Source of the DNA: Fulvia fulva
Lineage: Eukaryota > Ascomycota > Dothideomycetes > Mycosphaerellales > Mycosphaerellaceae
DNA: 64,000 nucleotides
Assembly (NCBI RefSeq): GCF_020509005.1
Contig: NC_063014.1
Location: forward strand, 186,001 to 250,000
Direction of reading: 5' to 3'
The translations under genes and the position numbers were made by a program. The stretch's first letter is position 1. Each line of letters opens with the position of its first letter. Below the pieces are notes generated by a model, which did no database searches, was not told the DNA's origin, and saw only the letters and a list, made by a program, of their open reading frames with translations. Shown piece by piece: positions 39,501 to 49,800 of this stretch.

Positions 39501-41170
39501 ACTCTGCACTGGTGAAAGCCATCCTTAGGGATAGGAATGGGTTCTTTCAAGTCTGTTACCTTGTGAAGATTCTGGAGCAAATTCTTCCCAAAGTGTGCAA
39601 ATCTTCTATGCCAAAGCTCCCACTGCTTCAGGTCGGTCTCTGATTGAGCAGTCACAAAGGCATTCTCCATTGGTGGTGCACATGATGAGTAATGTGCCCG
39701 TTCTTGTAGGAGAGGAGAAATCTCATCAATGAATGGAACCCCCCCAAGGAGCTTTGTCTGGACAACAGTCTCACCAGAGGGGGAAACAAGAGAAAATGAT
39801 GGAGGTTGCACACCAAACTGCTTGCTAAACTGGTTCCATGAAACCAGGTTCACTCCTAGCTTGGGTACAAGCAGGACATCTTCCAAAACAACTTTTCTGC
39901 CAGCTCTCCCACTCATCTCTGCATTCCCAATATGAGTGGCCAATAAAAACCCACCTCCCACTTTGATCCATTTCTTCCTTGTCAAGGGAGTCATAGATCT
40001 AAAGAGGCAGCTTTGGTCAGTCATATGGGATGAAGCACAGGAGTCAAGTAACCACTCTGACGAGGGGAACTTGCCTTGGACTTCTGCAGTTGAGTGAGCC
40101 ACTTCATCATACTCATCATCATCAGACATTGTCTCTGGGGATGAGCTGCATAGTGACTCTTGGGCGGAGAAACCTTTTCCAGTCTTCTTTGCTTTAGAGG
40201 TATAAGACTGGGCCTGGTTCTTCTGGAGTGACAGCATGTCAGAGCTGAGTTTCTTCACCATTTTCTTAAGTTCTTCCATAGAGGACTTCTCTCTTGGTGT
40301 CCTCCTTGAAGTGGGTGGTGGAGTTCTCTTCTTCTTGACATGTGTTGTATTCTGGGAAGATGGTGGTTGGGAATGAGATCTAAGGACCTTTCTTGCCTCA
40401 GGCAAACTAGGGCAGTCCTTGATCAGATGATCCTTCTCACAGAGAAGGCAGGAGAGTGGTCTTGCTAGACCTGAGGGCTTGACCCAGGTGGCTGCCATGC
40501 CATACTCAGCCTTAGAGGGATCCAACCTGGCTTCTTGAGCTTCAAGGATCTTTAAGGTCCTTTCATGATCCATCTTTGGCTGAGCCATGATAGTATCCCT
40601 GGCTACATGGTAGTCAGGTGGCAGTGAGCTTAAGAGCTGGGTCATCCTCACATCAGCTTTCCTGTAATGCTGACCCTCTGGGTCAACATCAGCAATCCTT
40701 TTTCCAAGAGAAACCAGGTGTGTCCATGCAGATCTGATGGTGAACTCTTCACTCATCTCAAAGGTCACAAATTGCTTTGTGAGCTCATGTGCATGGGTTG
40801 GTAGCACCTGGCTATACTTGTTCCAGAGATACACCCACTTCTCAGCAGCTCTTCCAGATTCACATGAGCCCTCAAGCTCAAATTCATCTTCTTCTGTGAT
40901 CCTACTAAGGATACTGAAGTTGCATACTGCATTGTGTCTTGTCCATGTTGGCGTATTGAGGATCTCTTTGGTTGTAGCCTCTTCTTGGAGTTTCAGAGTC
41001 TTGCCCTTGATGTTGTCAAAAGACACTTCCATTAGGTCATCAATTGCAAAGAATGCTGATTGGCTCTCCATCTTGTATCTCTGAAGGTTGAACCATCTCT
41101 TCCAATTGTCCCTCCCAAGAATTGGGATTTTGCCTCCCTTCTCCTCTGTCTTCTCTTGGTATGAATCCAT
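36539..41170 (-). CDS. Copia-type Gag-Pol polyprotein (intact)
   Basis: A single 1543-aa Gag-Pol frame from the ATG at 41170. Counting from that Met: Gag with a CCHC knuckle (C241-x2-C244-x3-H248-x4-C253); aspartic protease DSCAS (D376); integrase zinc site H521/H526/C555/C558 and catalytic D584, D646, E681; reverse transcriptase with active-site HVDD (D1208, D1209) and SLYGLKQA upstream; C-terminal RNase H (GYCDSDYA, STMEAEY, RGDNQAA, HIDIAYN). The order PR-IN-RT-RH defines Copia. All expected catalytic residues are present and no frameshift separates Gag from Pol, so Gag excess would need another mechanism. It would direct cytoplasmic particle assembly, reverse transcription and integration. 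Upstream in-frame codons before 41170 lack an ATG. Confidence 0.95.
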   Translation of the reverse strand: MDSYQEKTEEKGGKIPILGRDNWKRWFNLQRYKMESQSAFFAIDDLMEVSFDNIKGKTLKLQEEATTKEILNTPTWTRHNAVCNFSILSRITEEDEFELEGSCESGRAAEKWVYLWNKYSQVLPTHAHELTKQFVTFEMSEEFTIRSAWTHLVSLGKRIADVDPEGQHYRKADVRMTQLLSSLPPDYHVARDTIMAQPKMDHERTLKILEAQEARLDPSKAEYGMAATWVKPSGLARPLSCLLCEKDHLIKDCPSLPEARKVLRSHSQPPSSQNTTHVKKKRTPPPTSRRTPREKSSMEELKKMVKKLSSDMLSLQKNQAQSYTSKAKKTGKGFSAQESLCSSSPETMSDDDEYDEVAHSTAEVQGKFPSSEWLLDSCASSHMTDQSCLFRSMTPLTRKKWIKVGGGFLLATHIGNAEMSGRAGRKVVLEDVLLVPKLGVNLVSWNQFSKQFGVQPPSFSLVSPSGETVVQTKLLGGVPFIDEISPLLQERAHYSSCAPPMENAFVTAQSETDLKQWELWHRRFAHFGKNLLQNLHKVTDLKEPIPIPKDGFHQCRVCSIAKMKKYKGKVTERRPERLALVSIDICGPLPISRLGFKYWLEIVDNFSRKKWTFPLRKREDAPVALQNWKIKAERKSSAQLKAVRLDNAKELIALVKQWEKDLGIGLEPTEAYNSLQNGPVERSIQTSEDSIRAMLEEAKMPVEFWPEALEAQTYMRNKLPNGPDYDGFKVSPDEAFDGIKPTINHLKVWGCKAVVYMDTRSQPQWARSDKLMNRGKEAVFIGYVENTAKAWLFWEPDMRAVKQHTHADFFEDQPGGDMGLNVPTLNLPSSAPARKPLGRPRKNVSLGQSTYHSGVHQSPPEIDQPIESPKVAQPRKLFVQLPQPPENVGEFQKIDQPIERSSLDPQEIDVTRSQVTVPKSSLGKRKADYDVEGYDMKQKAPRSIVPKPELTTEVGEAMDLSENLAAFHQAFFAAMQSVDSSIPWDSEFLEEVEEMAFAATVEAIAYKQEVPIPKSYKDAVNDKKWGHLWKEAIQKELDALQSNNTWENSVPPKGANLVTSRWVFDIKRSISGAIEKCKARLVARGFSQKFGVDFMETFAPTVRQDTLRVFMAIVCKKDLHLHQVDVNNAFTESTLHEDIFMLPPPGVELPPNMVFKILKSLYGLKQAARDWNQLCVSKLREIGFTQSEVDPCLLIHKKREIIILIHVDDIPIAAPKLTDVLWFKRELGKIFKIKDLGEPEKILGMRVTRDRKRGILKLDQGHFVRDSLAKMGMNHEKAAPTHSPMDSYEALKPSSHMDERCDKAEYQSINGTWMWPATITRPDIAFALGRMSSFVSDPSTYHMKALKKITRYLRSYPDLGLQFSKSGKGHLIGYCDSDYAMDKADRVSILGYVFFLCGAPVSWMSKKQKSVATSTMEAEYMAMNACAKQSQFLASLLREMDCPELVGDCSHQPRITGNQETVSNLRPVQLRGDNQAALTLVKDAHVHDKSKHIDIAYNAVRKLWWRRLIAVEYTPTSEMVADGFTKPKTGPHFQRFVSQLNLS

Positions 41171-41603
41171 AATAAATTGGATGTAATGAAACAAGGTGTG
41201 TATGTTCCAAGGTGGTGGCTCAGATCCTGCTGAGGCTTCTGGTGTAGAATGGGAAAGTTCGTAGGTGTGGATACCAAGGCCTGCTTGGTAAAGTAAAGAA
41301 GGAGCGGTGTGAGGTCTCGAGGCTAGGACACAGGTCTGTCTCTCCTAGCAGAGCTTCAAATGACTTACTTGAAGTCCTTCTTGATAGTATCTCGATGCAG
41401 TTCTGCCTACAGAGTATCTTCAAGGTATTGGCTTTGAGTAAGCCGCACAGAGTCCTTGTCTGGGTTACCTATCACTTAGTATCGAACTAAGCTCCTTGAT
41501 AGGATAGACGGGGTAGACTTCTGATTCCCAGATGTTTTCTGCTACGATAGCAAGGGATACAAGTAACCTGTACTGATATAGGTTGCTCTTATTCCTGCAC
41601 AAA

Positions 41604-41618
41604 CCCGGGCTCATAACC
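41604..41618 (-). other. Primer-binding site of Copia-A copy 3 (half-tRNA-iMet type)
   Basis: Directly inside the 5' LTR, the minus strand reads GGTTATGAGCCC. This is the complement of GGGCTCATAACC, the anticodon arm of eukaryotic initiator tRNA-Met (CAT anticodon), rather than of a tRNA 3' end. Drosophila copia is known to prime from a 5' half of tRNA-iMet, and this fits the same scheme. The CpA-to-TpA form is seen at the same place in copies 1 and 2. Confidence 0.7.
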
Positions 41619-41853
41619 TGATGAACAGGTACGGGTAGATGGCAGCGGAGTGGAGTAAGAGATCAATCTTCAACTGACTAATAGCACGAGCATGCAGCAA
41701 TATATCAGGAACCAATATGTTGATTGTGTTAGATGTCTATCCAAGCTAAAGGGGAGAGAAGGTATCTCCCTATAAGCTGAGTCATTGTGGATGCCTCAGG
41801 CTGCCAGATCACTTCCTGATTGTTGACTCCCTTTGAGATGCTACATCTTAACA
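41619..41853 (-). repeat. 5' LTR of Copia-A copy 3
   Basis: This 235-bp LTR reads, in element orientation, TGTTAAGATG...TTCATCA. It is flanked outside by the TSD aaact and inside by the primer-binding site. Confidence 0.9.
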
Positions 41854-44800
41854 AAACTACTTATTTAAGAATTGGTCTAGATTATTAGTAGCTATTACAC
41901 TTAGCTTAAGCTCTCCGCCGTCGCTCTTACGCCTAGTAGGCATAATATAGAAGTACTTAGCCCTAGGCCGGTACGCGTCCATTTCCTACGCGCGTTAAGA
42001 AACGCCCTAGTAGTCTACTTCTTTATCGTCTATATCTTCTAGGTCATATAATGAGACGTTAAGCTCTGCCCCTCCTACTATAAAGCTCGCTACTTCTCTA
42101 GTAAAGGGCTCTAGTCCGTACCGTACTAGTGCCTCCTTCTTCTTCTCGCGGTAGTTTAGGGATTATACTATTATCGATATCTTATTCTATAGATAGTAAC
42201 TAAAGCAGTAATCCGATCTAAATACTACCTCGCCTATCTCCTAGAAGATGTTTAGGTTATACGCTATAAGCTACGGTAGGCTAAAGACGATATTATATTT
42301 GAGGTCGGTAACGTAGTATAACATTTGCTCGTAATAATCGCCGATAACTACGTCTATAAGGGCCGCGTATATAATCTGCCGTGTAGTAGCCGTTCTATCT
42401 CCTAGTATTAGTCGTCGGCTTTGCGTCAAAGGGATTAGGGGTATTGTGTATTTACGTATAAATTTCTAGTTAAGAAAGAGAGAGGTAGAAGCAGAATCTA
42501 TAAGGCCTCGAGCCTTTCTATATTATATTATTACGGGTAATAATATATAAGGGTATATAGCTAGCTATTATTTATCTAGTGCGTATACCGATATCTTAAG
42601 CTCCTTACTATAGTCTATTACCGTCTCTTACATTCCGTGTCTCTCAATCTTATACTCTTTCTGTCCTAGGAACTTCGGGTGACCGCTATCTACTACGCTT
42701 AGGTAGCGGTCGTACTATTTCCCTACTACGGATCGGCGACTAGGGAACTAAGGTTTACGTTCGGATTCGGCGTAGTATTACGTAGACGCGGTAGGCGATA
42801 GTCGCTATCGTACCTATATATTAGGCATTTAGGGTTAGTCGATACGTAAGAACCTATACGGTAGCGGTAGCACTTACCCTACTTCTTAAGGTCTTCGCGC
42901 TACTTACGGTTAAGCGTAGGTAGGTTCTATAGATATATCGGCAGATCCTCCTTCTTCTTAGTACTAGCGTACTATAGTAGGCGCTATACTAAGGCACCTA
43001 CTATACCGGTAGCGGTACTAGTAACTACGTTACCGTTATTCTAGTTATTCTAGCCGCTATTACCGTTCGAGTTACTATTACTACGGGGGCGCTCCTTCTA
43101 CGGGTATAGTCGATCTGTCTCGTAGAAGCTCTTGTCTAGTACGGTGTACTCCTCGATAACGTCTTATATACTATCTAGGCGGCGGTCGACTTCGCGGTCG
43201 CCGAAGGTCTTAATAAAGTACTTACGGTTTAGTCGGTTACGGAATAGTATAAGCTCGGTCTTATCGGTCTATAATATCTAGGCGCGTAACTTCGAGTAGC
43301 GTATATAGAAGGCTATAAAGGTTTCGCCTTGTTCTTGCTTATAGGGAGTAATGTTAACTATAGCCTTAGTTCCTTTATTACGTATACTATATTAGCGTGT
43401 TATCTAATCTAACAACTCTTCTCTAGTCTTAAACTCGTTAAAGGACTACTATCTAGGCATAGGGATCCTCGGCTTAATGCTTCGCTAAGGATTACCTTAC
43501 GTCTACCTATATACGAAGCGTAGACTATCTGCCTTAGTATAGAAGGTTACTATAGTTAGCTTTAGGAGAACACTGCTATACTAGCTGTCGAAATTAGGGT
43601 CATTATCGTTCTTAAAGTGCTTAGGGTTAGGCACACCCTTACCGATCTCTATGCCGCGAGTAAGGGTACGGTTAATAGTAAAGAGACGTTCTAGAAGGTC
43701 AACTAGTAGTGTCTAGGTACGGGTGTTACGTATTCTCGAGTCACGACTATTATTAGGTCCTAGTCGCAGACGGTCGTTATTACGTCCTCGGCTATTATTA
43801 CTACGGTCATAGTCGTCTCTATCGTTATTACTACTACCGCCACCGCTACCTCTACTAGTAGCTTCGCGATACCTACGTAATAGCTACTCGAGTAAGGTCT
43901 CGTATAGGCGGGAACGAGAGGGTCGGCGGCCTAAGCGGCCCCTACCTCCGTTCTATATAGTATCTCCTACCTTAAGCCGAGCCTTTAGGTTATCGACTTC
44001 TTGTTATAGGGCCTAGTTCTTCACCTTAGTATCTTGTGCCTTCTTCTTCTCCTTCTCGTAGATCTCGCTAAACTACTTATATAGGTTGTTAGCTTCCTTA
44101 TATTTCTTCTCTAGCTCTTATAACTTAGCTAGGTCGTAATCCTTCTTACTCTTAAGATCTGCTACCATTTTCTATATAACAAGCTCTTCACTTCGTAGCA
44201 TCTTATAGATACGGTCGTATTCGGTATATAGCGTAGTGTACTAGGTGTTCTAGAGGTCGTTAGCTCGCTCTATTATATCGAGTTGTCTACCCTTAGTAAT
44301 CGCCGTATTAACTACTTCTAGTACGAAGTCGTAGGTAGTCTTTAGGTGTTAGGATATAAGGGTCGTAAGGTTGTCTAGGGTGACATTCTAGTATTCGGAT
44401 ACAAGAATGTGTTCTACCTCGTCGAGTAATAGATACACCTCGTCTAGGTCGCCGCCTAGGTTCTCTTCGAGCTTAAACTCGAACAGTTCTATAAAGTCAA
44501 TCTTACTACCTTCTTCTTACTCGAAGGCCTTCTAGTAAGCTTTATTAATCTCTTATTATAGCGCGACACCGGTGTCTACTATAACCCGCCGGTTGTCGTC
44601 CTATATCTAACTCTAAGGAAAAGAGGAGAGGTCGGGGAAAAGAGATATACGCTACTTGCTTTTGCCCTTAGGCTTAGGTAGCGGTAGTATGCCGCCGTTC
44701 GCTATTTATAAAGTTATATTGTCTAGGTTCGGGGGAGGCGTAACGGTGCCTATATCCTAACTATCTACGAGCGCGCGACTACCTACTAATAATATCGCCG

Positions 44801-44955
44801 CGTTACGTTCTCTAGGTATCTACGCGCTATACGCCTTACCGTATTCTATGTTCTAATACGACTCTACGCGTTCTCGAGTTCTACGGTTCTGTCTATTCCT
44901 ATTATTACGTGTCCCTTACCTAGATCCGCGATCTAGGTAGGGTAGTAGAACAAAC

Positions 44956-45139
44956 TATAAGGGCGCGCGTACTATAGGGTCCGAACGAGATAGTTATTGT
45001 TCTACGAAGCTACGAAAGAGGAGCGCGAGGTGCGGCGAAGTTATAAAGTAAAGCTAAGCCGCGCTAACCCGATATAGAAGGTCCGCGGTTTAGCCGGGCC
45101 GACGTAGCTATAGTAGGGGGTCGCGGGCTACCCGTAATA
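44956..45139 (-). repeat. 5' LTR of Gypsy-2B
   Basis: This 184-bp LTR matches 32308-32491. The flanking gccct at 45140-45144 completes the target duplication. Confidence 0.88.
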
Positions 45140-48100
45140 GCCCTTAACATCATAGTCAGCCTTTCTCTTTCTAAGGGATGATTTAGGGACCGTCACTTGT
45201 GACCTAGTAACGTCTATTTCCTAGGGATCTAGGGAGCTTCTCTCAATTAGCTGATCGATTTTCTGAAATTCCCCTACGTTCTCCGGAGGCTAGGGAAGTT
45301 GTACAAACAGCTTTCTCGGCTGAGCGACTTTAGGGCTCTTAATTAGCTGATCTATTTCGGGGGTGCTCTAATAGACGCCTAAATAGTAGGTAGATTGTCC
45401 TAAGGATACGTTTTTCCTCGGCCTTCCTAAGGGCTTCCTAGCTAGTATACTACTTAGTAGATTTAATGTTAGAACATTAAGACCTATATTACCTCTAGGC
45501 TAGTCCTTAAAGAAGTCTATATATGTGTTGTTTCATAGCTCTTATGCCTAGTTCCTAAAAGAGTTAGGCTTTAGCTATGTTTTTAACATACCTAATAAAC
45601 ACTACTTCTTTACCCCTATTTATTAGCTTGTCACTTCTTACCTATTAAGGTTAGGATCTTATGTCTATATAGACAACAGCTTAATATCTCCAAACTTTCA
45701 AATAGTTAATAGTCGGTTTAATACTATCAAAAGCCTTATCTAGTAAAACCTTAAACCTATCGTAATCTAGGCTATTTAGTAGTTTGTTCCTTATATAAGT
45801 TTGGGCCTCTAGTACTTTAGGCCAAAATTTAACAGGCATTTTAGCCTCTTTAAGCATTGCCCTTATAGAGTCCTCTAAGGTTTATATTGACCTCTTAACT
45901 AGTCTATTCTGTAGAGAGTTATATACCTTAGTCGGCTCGAGCCTAATCCCTAAATCCTTCTCCTACTACTTTACTAATATAATAAGTTCTTTTATATTGT
46001 TAAGTCTTACTGCTTTTAGCTACGCTAATGATTTCCTCTCTACTTTGATCTTCTAGTTCTAGAGAGTAACTGGAGCATCTTCTCTTTTCCTAAGAGCAAA
46101 GGTCCACTTCTTCCTAGAGAAGTTGTTAACAATCTTAAGCTAGTATTTGAATCCTAGTCTTGAGATTAGTAGTAGGCCATATATGTCAATAGATATAAGG
46201 GCAAGTCTTTTAGGTCTTCTCTCTATAACTTTGCCTTTGTACTTCTTCATCTTTGCTATTGAACATACTCTACACTAGTAAAAGCTATCCTTAGGGATAG
46301 GAATAGGTTCTCTTAAGTCTATTACCTTATAAAGATTCTAGAGCAAATTCTTCCCAAAGTATACAAATCTTCTATACTAAAGCTCCTACTACTTTAGGTC
46401 GGTCTCTAATTAAGTAGTCACAAAGGCATTCTCTATTAGTAGTGCACATAATGAGTAATGTGCCCGTTCTTATAGGAGAGGAGAAATCTTATTAATGAAT
46501 AGAACCCCCCTAAGGAGCTTTGTCTAGACAACAGTCTTACTAGAGGGGGAAATAAGAGAAAATAATAGAGGTTGAACACCAAACTACTTACTAAACTAGT
46601 TCTATAAAACCAGGTTTACTCCTAGCTTAGGTATAAGTAGGACATCTTCTAAAACAACTTTTCTACTAGCTCTCCTACTCATCTCTACATTCCTAATATA
46701 AGTGGCCAATAAAAACCTACCTCCCTCTTTAATCTATTTCTTCCTTATTAAGGGAGTTATAGATCTAAAGAGGTAGCTTTAGTCAGTTATATAGATAAAG
46801 TATAGGAGTTAAGTAACCACTCTAACGAGAGGAACTTGCCTTAGACTTCTATAGTTGAGTAAGCCACTTCATTGTACTCATTCTTATCAGAAATTGTCTC
46901 TAGGGATAAGCTGCATAAGTCACGTGACTCTTAGGCGGAAAACCCTTTTTTAGTCTTCTTTGCTTTAGAGGTATAAGACTAGGCCTAGTTCTTCTAGAGT
47001 GACAGTATATTAGAGCTGAGTTTCTTTACTATTTTCTTAAGTTCTTCTATAGAGGACTTCTCTCTTAGTGTCCTCCTTAAAGTAGGTAGTAGAGTTCTCT
47101 TCTTCTTAATATATATTATATTCTAGGAAGATAGTAGTTAGGAATAAGATCTAAGGACCTTTCTTGCCTTAGGTAGACTAGGGCAGTCCTTGATTAGATG
47201 ATCCTTCTTATAGAGAAGGTAGGAGAGTAGTCTTACTAGACCTAAGGGCTTGACCTAGGTAGCTATTATACTATACTTAGCCTTAGAGGGATCTAATCTA
47301 GCTTCTTAAGCTTTAAGAATCTTTAAGGTCCTTTTATAATCTATCTTTAGCTAAGCTATAATAGTATCCCTAGCTATATAGTAGTTAGGTAGTAGTAAGC
47401 TTAAGAGCTAGGTCATCCTTATATTAGCTTTCCTATAATACTGACCCTCTAGGTCAATATTAGCAATCCTTTTTCTAAGAGAAACTAGGTGTGTCTATAT
47501 AGATCTAATAGTGAACTCTTTACTTATCTTAAAGGTCACAAATTGCTTTATAAGCTTATGTATATAGGTTAGTAGCACCTGGCTATACTTGTTCTAGAGA
47601 TAAACCTACTTCTTAGTAGCTCTTCTAGATTTATATAAGCCCTTAAGCTCAAATTCATCTTCTTCTATAATTCTACTAAGGATACTAAAGTTGTATACTA
47701 CATTATATCTTGTCTATATTAGCGTATTAAGGATCTCTTTAGTTATAGCCTCTTCTTAGAGTTTTAGAGTCTTGCCCTTAATGTTGTTAAAAGACACTTC
47801 TATTAGGTTATTAATTGTAAAGAATGCTAATTGGCTCTCTATCTTATATCTCTAAAGGTTAAACTATCTCTTCTAATTATCCCTCCTAAGAATTGGGATT
47901 TTGCCTCCCTTCTCCTCTATCTTCTCTTAGTATAAATCTATAATAAATTGGATATAATGAAACAAGGTGTGTATGTTCGAAGGTAGTGGCTCAGATCCTA
48001 CTAAGGCTTCTAGTATAGAATAGGAAAGTTCGTAGGTATAGATACTAAGGCCTGCTTAGTAAAGTAAAGAAGGAGCGGTATAAGGTCTCGGGGCTAGGAC

Positions 48101-48624
48101 ATAGGTCTGTCTCTCCTAGTAGAGCTTCAAATGACTTACTTGAAGTCCTTCTTAATAGTATCTCGATGTAGTTCTGCCTATAGAGTATCTTTAAGGTATT
48201 AGCTTTAAGTAAGCCGTATAGAGTCCTTGTCTAGGTTACCTATTACTTAGTATTGAACTAAGCTCCTTAATAGGATAGACGGGGTAGACTTCTGATTCCT
48301 AGATGTTTTCTGCTACGATAGTAAGGGATATAAGTAACCTATACTAATATAGGTTGCTCTTATTCCTATATAAACCCGGGCTTATAACCTATTAAATAGG
48401 TACGGGTAGATAGTAGCGGAGTGGAGTAAGAGATCAATCTTCAACTAACTAATAGCACGAGTATATAGCAATATATTAGGAACTAATATGTTAATTATAT
48501 TAGATGTCTATCTAAGCTAAAGAGGAGAGAAGGTATCTCCCTATAAGCTAAGTTATTGTAGATACCTTAGGCTACTAGATCACTTCCTAATTGTTGACTC
48601 CCTTTAAGATGCTATATCTTAATA
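45140..48624 (-). mobile_element. Copia-A copy 2, 5' half with LTR, RIP-mutated
   Basis: Matches the intact copy at about 38369-41853: linker, integrase, protease, Gag, primer-binding site and the 235-bp 5' LTR (48390-48624). RIP stops are dense. This is the largest piece of copy 2, separated from its remaining parts (22733-23100 and 32008-32307) by Gypsy-2B and the inverted cassette. Its LTR abuts the pogo-like remnant, into which copy 2 probably inserted. Confidence 0.88.
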
Positions 48625-49640
48625 AGAAGCATAGTATCAAGCTAAAGAAGACCAAGCCTATTAAGGTTACGCGGAAGGAGGTACGTACGCGTTCGATATT
48701 AAAGGTGTTATTACTACATTCTAATGTTACGATAGGCCTATAATCTAATCCGTATTCGAGACTAGTTTAATAAGCTAAATAGGGTGATTGCTAAGTACGA
48801 TATTAAGTCGATTAATACCTAGAGCTTTGACGAAAGTAGCTTCCGTATTAGTATCGGTAGTACCGAATATATCCTTACTATAGATCTAAAGAGCCGTTAC
48901 TAGATAGCGAGCGAGCTTAATCGTAAGCATATCACGATAGTAGAGTATATATCCGCGTAGGGTGTTGCTATCGTACCGATAATAATCGTCGAGGGCGTAA
49001 TACTACTAGAGTCGTAGTTTACCGATCTACCGAATCGATACTACGTTATAACAACCGATAGCGGTTATATAACTAATAATGCTACTCTTGCTTAGATTGT
49101 TCATTTCGAAAAGGAGTCTCGGCCGTATAATCTAATAGAGTAGCGATTACTAGTATACAATAACTATAGATTGTACGTATTCTATTAGTTCTTAAAGTAC
49201 GCCCGCGAGTATAAGATTGTAGTTGTTAGCCTACCTACGCATACTAGTCACTTTCTATAGCCGCTCGATATCGTGATCTTTTAGCCTTATAAGCACTATT
49301 ATCGTCAGGCCGTTAACCGTAGTAGTTGCTACGGTACGTTAGAGTTCGGTATTACCGACTTTATAAGCCCCTTTTAGTAGCGTTAGCTAAGCCATATCAA
49401 TAAGCTACTAGCGACTCCGGACGATGCACATTTCGAAGACGATCTATAACAATATCGCCTTATATAGCTAGAGCCTAACACTCGCGATAAAGCCCTTAAA
49501 GCTAAGTATATAGTAGCTTATCTACGACCTTAATATTAGCTAGATAAGTACAATGTAGTAGGCAATAGTAACGGTATAGTGAAGATTGAAGAGGTGGATA
49601 AGACACCGGCTTCTTAGTAGTATAGCTAGTCCTCTTAAGC
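48625..49640 (+). pseudogene. pogo/Fot1-like DDE transposase remnant, RIP-mutated
   Basis: The plus strand reads as a Tc1/mariner-superfamily (pogo/Fot1, DDE_1) transposase core once TAG is read through. Recognisable parts are a degenerate NFDE-like box (SFDESSFRISIGST, about 48825), SGYITN (about 49065-49085) and the C-terminal LPTHTSHFLQPLDIVIFQPYK (about 49235-49300), which matches the family's H-S-x-H-x-LQPLD box. The N-terminal half with the DNA-binding domain is missing because the Copia-A LTR cuts it at 48624. Many stops make it non-functional. Confidence 0.8.
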
Positions 49641-49800
49641 TATAGCTAATATCCCTCTCTACGGTATATAGAATGACCCTATATATATTAATGAATGTCC
49701 GATAATGCAACACCTTATATAACGACCATATAATGGGTCATTTACGGCCATTATAAGGTAGGTGACCCTCCGCCAAGGCCATTATTAAATGGGTGACGGG
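49641..49800. repeat. Edge of the repeat block with a small inverted repeat
   Basis: The RIP signature fades here. Short arms accttata (49712-49719) and tataaggt (49752-49759) face each other about 32 bp apart, and gaccct occurs on both sides (about 49674 and 49764). This could be the end of the pogo-like element or a separate small repeat; I cannot tell which. Confidence 0.35.

Larger units (their letters stand above)
36239..41853 (-). mobile_element. Copia-A copy 3: intact, un-mutated Copia retrotransposon
   Basis: A complete 5.6-kb element with 235-bp LTRs, a primer-binding site, one uninterrupted Gag-Pol frame and a 5-bp target duplication aaact (36234-36238 and 41854-41858). CpA and TpG are normal inside it, in contrast to the RIP-mutated Gypsy-2B on both sides. 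The LTRs differ at about eight positions, mostly of RIP type and mostly in the outer half of the left LTR. It may still be capable of movement, although the LTR differences argue that it is not brand new. Confidence 0.93.
32308..45139 (-). mobile_element. Gypsy-2B: full-length Ty3/Gypsy element, RIP-mutated, carrying Copia-A copy 3
   Basis: Two 184-bp LTRs (32308-32491 and 44956-45139) are flanked by gccct on both sides (32303-32307 and 45140-45144). On the minus strand, Gag and protease lie in 41854-44955, and reverse transcriptase, RNase H and integrase in 32492-36238. The RT is readable near 35620-35710 as EYLVL.FGLYNGLASF then EYLDDFILAYLDNVLI, with RIP stops. The intact Copia-A copy 3 sits inside between 36239 and 41853. 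It interrupts copy 2 of Copia-A. Confidence 0.88.

Noticed and set aside
37317..41084. Several 70-120 codon plus-strand frames opposite the intact Copia Gag-Pol
   Set aside because: Shadows of the 1543-codon minus-strand frame; no independent features.
1..49700. CpG depletion by cytosine methylation as the cause of the TA-rich sequence
   Set aside because: CpG is abundant in the mutated copies; the changed dinucleotides are CpA and TpG, as in RIP.
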